Shown piece by piece: positions 40,080-52,876 of a stretch of DNA of 64,000 bases. The stretch comes from Macrotrachela quadricornifera. Taxonomy: Eukaryota > Rotifera > Eurotatoria > Philodinida > Philodinidae. The stretch lies in the NCBI GenBank assembly GCA_022393335.1, contig JAJEKB010021815.1, forward strand, positions 90,630-154,629, in the 5' to 3' direction. A model generated the notes under the pieces. That model worked only from the letters and a program-made list of their open reading frames with translations, searched no databases and was not told the DNA's origin. Made by a program: the position numbers and the translations under genes. Position 1 is the first letter of the stretch, and the number at the start of each line of letters is the position of its first letter.

Positions 40080-43000
40080 TTATTTATCGTTTGTAATAAG
40101 TCCATCAAAACCATTTAATGTTCGGTTTATTAAATGAATATGTTCTTTTAATTTTAACCATAGAATTTTTGACATATCACAAATTTCTCCGGATGGATCG
40201 TTCGGAATATTAAATAGAATATTTGATAATGATGGAAATGGTACAATTGTATTTGTAAGACCAAATGCTGGACCAATTAATATATGTCTAGAAAAGAAAA
40301 TTTTGATTTTAAATATTAAAAGAGAAATTTTTTTTAAAAATTACTTATAAAGTTTATCATTTGAATTCATTCCAGATAATTTATTATTTATTATAAATAA
40401 ACGTTCAAATTCAATTAATTGTTTATTTAATGATTGTAAATGAATATAACTTTAAAAAAGAAAAGACATAAATATATATACATTTTTTTAATTGTTATTC
40501 ATACTCATTGAGAGATAATTGATCGATGTTTAACTGAACTTGTCGAATAGATTTTGTTAAATCATTTAAAACTTTTATAAATTCATCTAGAAAAAAAAAT
40601 TTTTTATTAAACAAAATAATTGAATTTTTTTTAAAAATCTTACTTGATGGTCCAAGATGATCACTTAATGCATTATATGCATTACTATAATGATTTATAT
40701 ATTGTATAACTTGTTTATCAATTTGATTTGCATAATTTGTTAAATTAAATGATATTAATGGTTCATCAATTAATTGACGAATTATTTCACAAAGAAATTG
40801 TGTATAAACAACATAAATATCTGATTGTATATTTTGATCATAAACATTTGTGGAATGATGAATATAAAATGTATTATTTGTTAATGCCTGGAAAAAAAAA
40901 ATTTTCTTTTGTTTTTCTTACATTTGAATAATGTCTTTGATATTTATACTCGTTTATTATAACATGTCCTATTTATACTGCTCTACTATATAATACAGAA
41001 CGCGCAAGAACATTCGAGAATATTCCTGAAAGGTATATCATTTATCAGTGACGTTTGATTCATTCATTTTAATAATGAAATTCTGTGTTTTTTTTTGAAA
41101 GAAAAAATGAATAAATGAATGTGAAAATAAGGTATATATTATTCGTATAAAGAAGAAAGAAGAGAAACTAAAATATAATAATGATATATCATCACACAAT
41201 CAGATTTTGAAAGATATAAGAAATAAAAAAGAAACAAAAGAAGAAAACACCCTTTTAATCTTACCGAAAAGATAAAATTGTATTACTAAAGAAAAACTTA
41301 ATATATATAGGGTGTATAAAAATATTTTTTTCAAGAAAGATAACACTATTATTTCAATTGGCAGACATAACTAATTATATACTAGATTAATGCGCGTCGA
41401 AAATAGGATTTATTGATATTTAATAACTCTTACTATTTAATATCAATAATTCTATTTTCGACGCACGTTAATCTAGTATAAAATTAGGTATTTCTGCCAT
41501 TTAAAATAATAGTGTTACTTATTTGGAAAAAACATTTTTATGCATCCTGTACAATTTGATGACGTTATATTTGCTAGTTTTTTGTTCTGATACAATTGGA
41601 TAGAATATGAATTATTTTTCATTGTATTTGAATTTTAAACATGTAAAATTTTTGTTTTAGTACTTTCTCTATGTGATTGTATGAAAATGAAAAACTTTGA
41701 ATCTTTTGCATCAATATAATAAAGTACATTTAAAAAAACTAGCAAACATAGCGTTATCAGGTTGTGTATATACATAGGAATAAATATATATGTACCTGTT
41801 CATCAGTCATTTCAATTAGTATTGATGGAATTCCATATTGTAATTGAAATAATGCAGCTGATGAATCCACATCAATAGTTTGAACAATACCTAAAGTATT
41901 ATTTAATCCAATTCGATTATTACTTGCTCGAATCCATTCATCTAATAATTTATGTGGTTCACATTCGATTTCTTCTTGTTCAGACTGCATCATAGAATGT
42001 TCATGTCCACCATCACGTCGTTTTCGACTATGATCATGATGATTGTGTTCGTTCGAAGCCATTGCTGTTGTTGTTGTGGTTGCCTTTTGTCGATGATGAC
42101 ATGTATGATTATGTTTTAGTGGACTTGGAACAAAATCAGCAGCACGATGAGCAATCTGTTCAAGTAATGGTGAACCATGTAAATTAAGAGTAGAATTTGC
42201 AAGAATACCATTTCCAAGATCAAGATATGCTAGTAAATTTCTATTAACTAAATGATAATTATCCGAAATCCAACGACGAACTAAAAATTATTCAAAAAAA
42301 AAAAGAATTTTATGCCACGCTTCACCATACATCAGTAGAATATATTTGAATCTTCTATTATAATCTTGTATCTAATAATCTGGATCTATTTATCAGATCA
42401 TTTAGACATGAAAAGCTAAATACTCAATGATCAATTAAATAGAGATTAGATAAAACTTTGATATATTTCGAACTAATTTAAATGAAACTGTTTATTTACT
42501 TTGAAATTATCATTCTAAAAGTTTTTTCTAATTTTCAATTAAAATAAATAATTTAAATTAGTTTTGATAGTTATAGCATTTTAGGAGTTCTATCAGTCTT
42601 TTTTCTTACTTGCATAATGATCATAATCTAAACCAGACCATGCACAAAATAGAATTGATCTTCTGTAAAATATAAAAATAAAAATTGAAATAAAATTTTC
42701 TCAATATAAAACAAACTTTGGATTCCAACCATTTTTTATTTGATTTGTATAAGCTTGTATAACTTCATTAATAATTTTATTTTGTTGTGTTCCACTTAAT
42801 TGATAACCAATCATAATAAAATGTTCTGGATCAGTTATACCACGTATAGAACTCATAACAACAGGCAATTGTACTTTTACTTCTTCGACATTAACAACTA
42901 ATCGAAGTTTAATAGATGAAAGTGCTCCACCAATTTTTAATACTGTTGATGTATTATGCCATTCTACTGGACATGATAACCATTGATTTGAATCTGGTTG

Positions 43001-44128
43001 AAGTGATGCAAATATTCTTTGAACATCATCATATGATAGTAATAAAACAGAAATTGAACTACTTTTCTCATTTGAAATTCCATTAAGAAAATTTTCACGT
43101 TCTTAAGAAATAAATAAATAAAAATATATTTATGTAATTATAATGTACCTTTTGGTTCAAAATATCTAGCCCATTCTTGAAAAAATGAATGACGATCATT
43201 TGTTGTTGTAATTTGTTGATTTTGATTATCATCAAATAAAACTAAACCATTAAAACCATAATAAATAGCTTGATGAATTTGTTCAGTTTGAGAAATAATT
43301 GTTGATTTACGTCTCATAAATATAATTGAATTTTCAGGATCTATAAATTGAATTCGATTTTTAAATAAATAAGCAAAATCTTCTTGTCGACCATAATTAA
43401 CATAATAAATTGAATTTCCATTAACTATACCAGATTTAATTAATAATGAAAATGATAGAAATTTATCAGTTTGTAAAGCATTCATTTTTAAAAGTTCTTT
43501 ATCATCTTTACTATCAAGTAATTGAATACCATTCCATTGTGTTGATGTAACATATTTTGATAAATTTATATCATAAGTAAATTTATTTACGTGAGTTAAT
43601 GATGGAGATAATGATTGCCATTGTTTATATAATTTATTGGCAATATCATTTTCAGATTCAATTGAACTTAAAAAAGAGAGAAAACTAGAATTTTTTTTTG
43701 TAAAGAAAAAATAGAAAATATTACTTATTAAGATTCATAAAATTTGTTTTTGTTATTGATTGAAATAGTTTTGTTTGTATTGATAAATCAATTTTTGTTA
43801 TCGTTTGTGATATATTTGAATATGATGATGATGGTAATGATGCATGTCCTTGTTCAGCATCTTGAGACATTCTGTAAAGTAATATAACAATACCACTAAT
43901 ACATCCCAAAATAAAAGCACCCAAAATTAAAGTAATACATAAAATTGGATGAACTTTAGAATTATAATGATTTTGAGAAGTTTTTGGACGTTTAGCAACA
44001 GCAGGAATGTTGTCATGCATAGTATTTGATGGTGAATTTATCATTTCATGCATGTCATCATCATCATCTTCATCATCAGCTGCTGTTAGAAGAAGACCAA
44101 CTTTTTCTTCAGTTCCTAATTGACGCAT
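40080..44128 (-). CDS. Transferrin-receptor/NAALADase-like type II membrane protein, catalytic site lost
   Basis: Nine exons (43725-44128, 43149-43666, 42717-43101, 42610-42662, 41796-42280, 40644-40887, 40505-40586, 40345-40449, 40080-40287) join in frame into 827 residues. An acidic cytoplasmic tail precedes a single membrane helix (~61-85). A PA domain follows (SIYYVNYGRQEDFAYLF; QAIYYGFNGLVLFDD), then an M28-like domain and a C-terminal helical dimerisation domain (HILIGPAFG..VPFPSLSNILFNI). In the M28 part the GGHRDSW zinc site is replaced by IGYQLSG (405-411) and the WDAEEFG catalytic pair by WSGLDYD (444-450), so it should be a non-peptidase like transferrin receptor. A ~40-residue insertion (about 508-548) holds ten His plus a basic patch. 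Intron 5 (40888-41795) contains a MITE. Ligand unknown. Confidence 0.85.
41308..41549. mobile_element. Mariner-like MITE inside an intron
   Basis: A 242-bp palindromic element within intron 5 of the transferrin-receptor-like gene. Ends fit YAGGRTGYATAAAAAT on both sides; TA dinucleotides flank it (41306-41307, 41550-41551). The arms keep matching through GTAACACTATTATTT and GACGCRYGTTAATCTAGTAT to a short centre. No coding capacity. Confidence 0.8.
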
Positions 44129-45127
44129 ATTGTCTATATTCTCAGTTTAAAAAAAAAATCACCGTGACACAAGAATAAAAATTAAATAAATATCAACAAA
44201 AAATATTTGATGTTGCTCAGACACAGCATTTATGATATATTATTATTTTAATAGATAAAATTGATTATTTAATCTTTTTAGAAAATATGAATCAAATATT
44301 CTATTAATTATAATAAAGAAAAATAAAATTATGTTTAATATTTTAAAATATATTATAGATGTCATACTTAATCAGCATAAGATTTTGAGCATTATCGTGA
44401 GATCAATAATATCATACGTATGATTTAACACACATTTATGGCATTCATTCATATGTATCATATTGTTTGTGGTGAGGCGAATGAAGGCAGAGTAGGATGA
44501 AGGTCTGTTGGAGAACGGGAGAAAGATATGATATCTAATACAAAAATGTTTTGAAATAGTCAAAATTGAGTCAACATTACTTAAAGTTGGTTTCTTTAAC
44601 AAGAAATATGTAGAAATCTTGTCATGTTTCAACTGATTTGTATATAAAAGTCAACCATTGACACATATTCACAAATTTATAAACAGATTGGAAATTATTT
44701 ACTGAATAACAGATGTAAATATTAACTTTCAAAAACGTTTTTTTGATAATATGTCAGTTTTGCTAACATAAACATCTCTCAATGATTTTCATGACCGAAC
44801 GCGACTATACAGATGATAATCAATCACTACATATCATATCCATATAACACTAAAATTATATTTAATAGACGATGATCTTTAGTTATTTTATGTATATAGT
44901 ATCGAATTGTTAGAATGATTTATCTTAAAATAATATCAAAATATTTCTCACTGCATAATGTATTAGAAAAATTTTATTGATTATTAAATCAATTATGAAT
45001 GTAAAATAGAAATAATTCATTTAAAAATAACGAAATACTATATAGATTGATCTCTATCAGAATTTATTATTTGACTTATATTAAATAAATAAATAAATAA
45101 ATAAATAATATTACACACATATATAAG
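44129..45127. other. Intergenic, no gene seen
   Basis: Spacer upstream of the transferrin-receptor-like gene; a short (AAAT)n run occurs near 45080-45105. Confidence 0.5.
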
Positions 45128-48100
45128 TTATTCAATATGAGAAAGTGTAGTTGATGATAAAGATGTTGATATATTAATATCATCTTCATCACCTGAACTA
45201 AATATTTTTGATGATAAATTTGATATATGATCAAATTCAACACTACTTTCATTATTATAAATTTGTTGATTGACTGTTGTTGTTTTATCATTAGTTATTG
45301 GTACAATTAAAGATGGTAAACTATTATATAAATTATTATATTTTCGTTGTTGATAATATAATGATGTAGATGATGAAGATGTTAATGTTGAATCAGCATC
45401 ATCAATTGTTGATGATAAATAATGTGTTATATTAATTTTTGTTTTTTGATTATTTTGAAATTTTGAAAGAATATTTGAATCATTTAAAATAGTTGGAGTT
45501 ATAAAAAGAGATTTTGGTCGAAATTGATTTGTTGATTTATGAGATGTTTGAAAAACAAATGAAGATGAAGTAGATTTTGTTGGAGTTATATAAGTTTGAT
45601 GAAAAGGTCTGATAATAAAAAAAAAGAAAAGTATATTTTATGATTTATTTTTTCTTAATGGATAATTAATGAAATAAAATTAGCAAAAATTTCATCTAAA
45701 TACTTGACAATTTAATAAATAAAAAATCAATTATTTCTAAATAATAATCACGAGAAAAACAAATGAATATAAAATTTAAAAAGCATTTAAAGTCATTTAT
45801 TTTATTCAAAATTATCTTTAAAAAAAGAATGAAAATAAATAGGAAAAAAAATTTTTGCTTAAAGAATTTCTTACTTTTTTGAGATTTCAGAATTATGTTG
45901 ATCATAAAGAATATTATTTAAAAATTCTTTAAGTTTTTCTTCAATTAATTGATTATCAATATCATATAAGAGATGTTGAGCAGAATGTTTCAATATCCTT
46001 TAAAACAAAACAAAAAACGATGAATTTTTTTTTGTTTAATTTAAATAAAATACTTGAATTGTTGTTTATATAATAATAATTGTTTCTTTTGTTCTTCAAT
46101 TGACATTTGAAGTGTATGATTTCGATTAAATAATGTATCAAGATCATCATAAATATGATATAATTTATCTTGTAAAAAAATGATTTCTTTTTGAAGAAGA
46201 AAACGATTATCAGTTGAAATCCATTCTGTATATTGTGTAATTGAACGAAGATCCTTTAGAATAAATATTTTTTTCTTTTTTTTAAAATAAAATTTTCTTT
46301 TACTTGTTGAGTTAATCGTTGTATAAGATGAATATTATTTCGTTCTAAATAATCAAGTTTATCTTGTAATAAATGACATTTTGTTTTTAATTCTTTATTA
46401 TGTAATAATAATTGTGTACATTGAATTTGATTTGTATCGAATTTCTTTTGTAAATTTTCAACATCTATTTAACATTAAGAAATCAAAGAAAACAAAAAGT
46501 GAAATTGATGAATTATAGAAAATTTAAACTAACATTGTTCATTATTATGATGTGTTAGATCATATTTACATAAATGAATATTTATTGTTTGTAATTGTCT
46601 TTTTAAATAAAAAAAAGAAATTCGAATAATTTGAAAAAAATTTTTCATTTACTTTCGAAGTTCAAGTATTTCATTTTGTAATGGTATTAATGATAATTGA
46701 AATTGTTTATCATTATTTGCATATAATAAAATTGATGAAAGAGAATTTTCAAGTTCATTCCATAAATGATTACAATCTGAATCTAAAAAAAATAAATAAT
46801 TTTTAATAGGAAAAAAAAAAAGAATATTTACTATGAATTGTATTTAAATTTCGAGCTCGAATTTGTTTTGAAATTATTCGAATACGTGTTAAATGTTTAA
46901 TAAATTGATCAAAAATTTTATTTTTATTCATTAAATTCGATTTAAAATATGATAAATCTCCACAAGATGAACTTCGTATTAATTTTTCTTTATTTCCAAT
47001 ATGATGATGATGTATTGATGATAATTTAGATGATTTTTGTCGAGATTTGTTAGTTTTTAATGGAGATGGAGAACGTGTAATATATTTACGTGATTTATTT
47101 GGACTTATATAATTCTTGGATAATAATGGTTCCTATTTATATTTAATATTAAAATATATAAGACATATTTATTAATTTACAAATAAGATATATTTTTATT
47201 TCTTTAAGTGACAAACGTGATATTCCGAACAAAGTGAAAGAATCAATCTTTTTTTCTTTTTATTTTAATATATATGTCTGGAAAGAAAAAAATTTTTCTC
47301 TACGGAAACAAACCTCTTTTATTTCTCCAGTTGTTGAAGGTAATATTTTATTTGGTGAATACGATGATCGACGTTGAATTGTTTCTATATTATTAATAAA
47401 TAAGATAATTTATTCATTAAATAGATAAATATATATACTTGTTTTAATGCAAGGTGATTTAGAAGCATTTATTTTATTATTCTGTTTTTTTGATCGTGTA
47501 TTGATTGAAGTTTGTTTTTGTTTTTTCGATTTTGTTTCATGGATAGTTGTAGATTTTACATTTCGACGTGATTCTTTTTTATTAATATATAATAAAAATA
47601 AAAAATTAAAAAAAAAAAGAAGTATTCTACCTTGAACACTTAAAATATTTCTCAATAATTCAGTACATTTATCAAATTCTTTATTTGTTCGGTATACAAG
47701 AGTTTTTGACATGGAAGGTTTGACTAGAGGTATAGTTGTTATTACTGGATGATGTCGAGTTAGTACTGTGTCATTCTATTCAGGAAAAAAAAAGAGAAAG
47801 ATAAGATTAATCTTTCAATGTAACCTCTTGAAACACACGGAAATCGTTACTTTCATTTCCTTAGTCCTTATCAAACATACCAATTTTAATCAATTTTATC
47901 TATGATTGACATAGAAATGAAGTATTAATTAAATAATATAATTTATTATTCGAACATATGTATGTATTTATTTTTGTAAAAAGATTTTGTTCAATATAAA
48001 TTGTATATTGAGAAAATTTGAATTTATTTTGTTATTTAATATTAAATATAAAGAGAAATAAGATTACCTTCATTGTATGATGAACGATGAATAGAACAGC

Positions 48101-48161
48101 TGTTTTTTCTCTTTTCTTCTAACCGTTCTGTTGTTACTTCGACAGACAAATGAATTGCCAT
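45128..48161 (-). CDS. Coiled-coil protein of unknown function
   Basis: Eleven exons (48068-48161, 47631-47765, 47439-47573, 47314-47384, 46832-47132, 46653-46782, 46534-46598, 46304-46464, 46054-46253, 45875-45997, 45128-45608) join in frame into 631 residues. The N-terminal ~200 residues are basic and Ser-rich (RSPSPLKTNKSRQKSSK). Residues ~245-470 are Leu/Gln/Glu/Lys-rich heptads typical of coiled coils (NLQKKFDTNQIQ; LLQDKLDYLERNN; SIEEQKKQLLLYKQQFK). The tail is Ser/Thr-rich and ends in TLSHIE. The exon 1-2 join uses the acceptor at 47766 (ACACAG); the nearer upstream AG would put a stop in frame. A cytoskeletal or centrosomal scaffold is a guess from composition only. Confidence 0.75.
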
Positions 48162-49520
48162 CGATAAGTTGAATTTGTTGTTCTTGCAATTGATGATGAT
48201 TTAAGATACGAACAAAAGATGTATGTCAGAATAAATGTATAAATAAAAATCTTTTAAAAAAGCGAAAGAAATTTTATTCAAAATGAAAAAAATACTTCAT
48301 TCATTTTCTTCTCAATCTTTATTCATGTCGTCAAATATTTGAAAGAAGAAGAAGAAAAAAAAAAAAAGATGAAATATTTTACTGAGAACAGCATGTATGT
48401 ATAGGTGAAAGACTATTGTTTATCTTTTTTTTTTCTTCTCATTCTCTTTTGTGTCTACAACTATAGACTAAAGATAAAAATTTTTTACATAATTTATCGT
48501 TCAAAAGTAAATGATTGAAGTATGTTTGTATGTATATGTAAATACATAGACATTTTTTGTTTTTTTCATTAAGTATAAAACTGAATAAGTATAAGTAACA
48601 ATGGTAGTCATACAAGTACATTTTATGTACACTACTTGACGTCAATTCAAATTTTAATCCAACCATATTTAAATTGATTATAATAGAATAAAAGTTTATT
48701 ATATCGTTAGTTATATGTATTCTGAATAAGAAGAATATTTAAAAGTATAACATCAAAGAAATTTTTATTCTTGATTATTTAATTTATGATTGAGTTTAAA
48801 AAAAATAATAAAAAGAAAAGATTGTAATTGCATGTCAAAGAAGAAAAAAAAAGAAAAGTATGTTAACGTTCAATCTTTGTACGGAAACATTTATAGACGG
48901 TTAAGATATTTCAAATAAATCAATTGGTGCTTGTTAAATGTCGATAGAAAATATTATTTCTTTTATTTTTTTTTCGAATTGAGAATTATTATCTATATTC
49001 AAAAATTATATAAGTTAGAAGATATATCTTCCTGTCTTTTTGATGATATATTGTTTTGTTAATATCAATTTAGAAGTTAGATTTAAGTAAATCAATATAA
49101 TAGGAATACATGTATTTATGAATTTTTTTTTCTACTGAAAATGTTATTATAGTTGATAGATGAAACTCATTGATTGTTTTGCTTAAAAGATCAAGATATT
49201 TTACATTTAGTTTATTAAAACTAATTTTTTCAAAAAAAAAATTCAATCTTAATTTAAATAACATATTAGTAAAAAGAGTGTTAAAGTTCTAATATGTTTG
49301 AAATAAACTAATTATCAGTACAATCATAAGGTGAAATATCACAAGATAAATTAGTTAATTAAAGCATTGAATAAATGAACGAGTTAGTAGTATTTTTTTT
49401 TATATAAATTTAATTTAAAATATGATGAAATAATGAATATTGTTTGACATTATTAGTTTATTGATATAGGAAATATTTTATTAAAGCAAGAAAATATTGC
49501 ATAGAAATAATTTATATTAA
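48162..49520. other. Intergenic, no gene seen
   Basis: Very AT-rich spacer with poly-A/T tracts; no supported gene. Confidence 0.5.
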
Positions 49521-50176
49521 TTATTCTGTTGTATTTTGACGAACAGTGATTAATTTGCGACGTTCATCTTTTGTATATGGAGGACGAGGACCTTTACCAT
49601 ATGCAATTGAAACAACAGCACTTCGTCCATCGTTCAATTCGATCTGTTACAAAAGAAAACATTGTTAAAATTTAATTAAATATTGAAGAAGAAAAATATT
49701 TTTTTTAATTTGTCCTTGAAATTTCTGATTACATATTTACTTTATTTTCTTTTATTTGTTTTTAGTGGTTGAAAAAATATAATATTTTTAAGAATGTTTC
49801 TGAGAAAATAGTTTAATTATTTTATGAATTACATACCGGAAAATCAAGATCATAACCTTTTACAGCTGAATGTTCAATATTTGCAGGTTGTAATTCGTGC
49901 GTCTTTGGTAGATCAGGATATTCATCACGTACTTTTTCTTCAATTACATCGCGATACTACGTAGAAAAATTATGTTAACAAAAAAAAACAATCTAATATG
50001 TTAATTATATGACATACTAATTCAAATTTTTGTCGATACCATGGATTTGTAGCTAATGGCGATGTTGGTGTAGCAGGCAGAGTTGTTGCACGTGCTATTG
50101 GTGGACGAGAAGTTGTTGTTGTTGTTGCTGTTGTTTCATTTGAAATAGATGTATCGTCTGCTGTTGGTTTACTCAT
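49521..50176 (-). CDS. Small conserved-looking protein of unknown function
   Basis: Three exons (50018-50176, 49837-49956, 49521-49643), all phase 0, give 133 residues. The first ~45 residues are Thr/Ala/Pro-rich and probably disordered (a TTTTT run, then RPPIARATTLPATPTSP). The rest is denser: NPWYRQKFEL, YRDVIEEKVRDEYPDLPKTH, VKGYDLDFPIELNDGRSAVV and KGPRPPYTKDERRKLITVRQ. Clean splice sites and absence of stops support a real gene. I recognise no family. Confidence 0.7.
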
Positions 50177-52876
50177 CGTGATTTTAGTTTCGAACGAAAT
50201 AATAATCAAGTCACGTTACTAATGTTTGAGTAATCGTTCGATAAGCGATAAAATAATATTGGAGTAGGTTGAAAAGGTAAAAATGAGGGAAATATAAAAA
50301 GAAACAAAATATGTAAGGTTTTTCTCCTATTATCATTATGTATTATATTCAGCTTTTTCTTTTCACGTTTTGTGCATACGTCATACAAAAAAAGCCAATT
50401 TTGCTTTCTAATCGTATGATTGTTAATATATACATACATATGGATATTACTTTAATAAAATAGTAAATTACTGTATCCCGAGCAGGTAGATAAATGCGCA
50501 GAATTGTGTTTAAATACGAGGAGTATAAAATATTAAAGCAGCAGGATATATTCTTAAACACATGTTTAATAGTTTAACGCGTATCTATTGTTTCAAAATG
50601 ATCTGAATGTTTTCAATACTAATCTTTTTTAACAAGCAAAAATTATTTCATATTAATCGTACGGTATAAAATGATTAGGCTGATAATGAAAAGAATAAAT
50701 AAAATAATACAAATGCTTGATTTTATACTTTCAAAAAGCATTTCGTAGATTCTTAATACGAAAGAAGATAATTCCAGATAGAAAACATTCTTTCAAGACT
50801 TAATCGAGATACCATAAAATCATTTTTTATAGAAAAACTAAAATGACACTTGAAGTTGAAGACGTTGGTATTTAGAGATGTCAACATTCTCATCCTTAAG
50901 AAACGGAAACATATTTCATACTGTATTTTCTTCTTTAGAACTCTGAATCATCTCTTGAGATTCCTCAATTCTATAAAGGATGAATTCAAAATGTGCTTTT
51001 TAATTATTGATACTGTTCAATTTATATATCGGACAACTGACCATGTCCTGACTCATACCATTTCCAACTGTTTAAAAGACGATGAAGAATATTTATAAAA
51101 TTCAGATCGTATCTTATAAATAATTAAATGGATAAATTCTGATACTAACAATAATTCATATGATATGAAATAATTACAACGAGACTATACATTGATTTTC
51201 TAATTCTTTTTTACACTTTACATGCATTTGACATATATTTCTACTTTGAAAAAATGCACTGTTACCTTCTATTAATTAAGTTTAGATCATGGATAATTAT
51301 TAATTGAAATTGCATCATTAAATGATATTGAACGAAATAAATATAGAAATAGGATGAAAAAGTTTCTGTACTATAAAAACATATTCAAGTTCTAATGATA
51401 AAATATCAAGTTAGTCTATTTACTTCATTTTTTTAGAGAATCGAAGTCGTACAATAAACTCATAATGAAATATTCACGAATAATAAACTACGAAAATTAT
51501 CTTTTTATACCTCTGATATATTATTTTCTATGCTGGAATCTATATATTATATTTCATTATAAATGAATCGATCATCGCTTTTGTTTAGACTACAAAATGA
51601 CAGACATTTATGTGTTTACTACTCTTTTTCTTTCTTTTTGTTCTACATTCGCATGGGCATAGTGTGACTAGAGAAAATTACTTTATAATAGCATTAAAAC
51701 AGAAATAGGTCGGAGAGTAATATTCCTTTCGTTTTCATCGTGTAACAGTCAAAGATAAAAAAAATATAATTCTATATATATTAAATCATTAACGAGTTGC
51801 TCGCTTTTTTTTATTGTTATTTACCACTTACTAGGATCAGGCAAAGTTTGGTAGCATCAAAAAAAAAATTGTGAAAAAGACATGCTGAGATAATGGAAAA
51901 TATATGATATTTATTATTCTTTTTTCATCCTTTTAGTTTTTCACGATTTCCTATTAAAAATATTGGCAAAAATAATTTTATCTGAATATTCATATTCATG
52001 CTTTAATTGTTCTCGCCTATCATTTATCTTTGTTCCTACTCGTAGATATGTAAATATGATTATATAAAAAATATGAGTAGGATTATTTTATACAGTAATA
52101 TGAAAGAAACATTTCATTTGACTACTGAATAAATGATGTTAAAACTTAGTGATATATGCTATTTAATTGTAAAATGATCTATTTACTTCAATTTCAATGA
52201 AACACGTGTATTTTAACAATAATAATGTGAAAAATTAATTAATAAGTATGCGAAAGACTAGAATTGACAATATGCCATAATTTTAAAATAATCGAAACAA
52301 AAATAAAAATATCTTGTTTAAATGTATGTTATTGTACAAGAACAAAATGCAATTGGCTCTATTAGCATAATCTTGCTGGTCAATATATCAAAATGGTTAA
52401 AATTTAAATAATTCTTTGTACAAATCAATTTGATATTTTTTTTTTGCATTAGTTTGTTGTTTCAAATTTTAGTTAATTACTTTAGGATAGCGTATGATAA
52501 ATTCATACAACATAGAATCTTCTTTGTCATTATCATCGTTAAATTTTATATGAAAGTCAGAAGACTGTTTGCATGTAGAATACAATATTTCCTTTCGTAA
52601 ACTTTCTACAAGTATTTATGTCTTGGAATTACATATACTCTTTTTACAATATCAATACGGTATTTTCATTAATTCAGATAATAGTTTTAGTACAATTCAA
52701 TAAAATCAAATGTTCTAACCTGTTTCACTAATATTATTGAGAAATTTTATTATGTGAAGGTGTAGTATATATTTTACTACCAATCATTATCAATTGATAT
52801 TATATATCTTAGAAATCAATTAAATGGTTCACGTACGACGCGCCTAACACTTAATTCATTATATAGAAATAAATTA
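50177..52876. other. Long intergenic stretch, no gene seen
   Basis: About 2.7 kb between divergent genes (unknown 133-residue protein on minus, ADAM10-like on plus); should contain both promoters, but no motif was identified. Confidence 0.5.
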
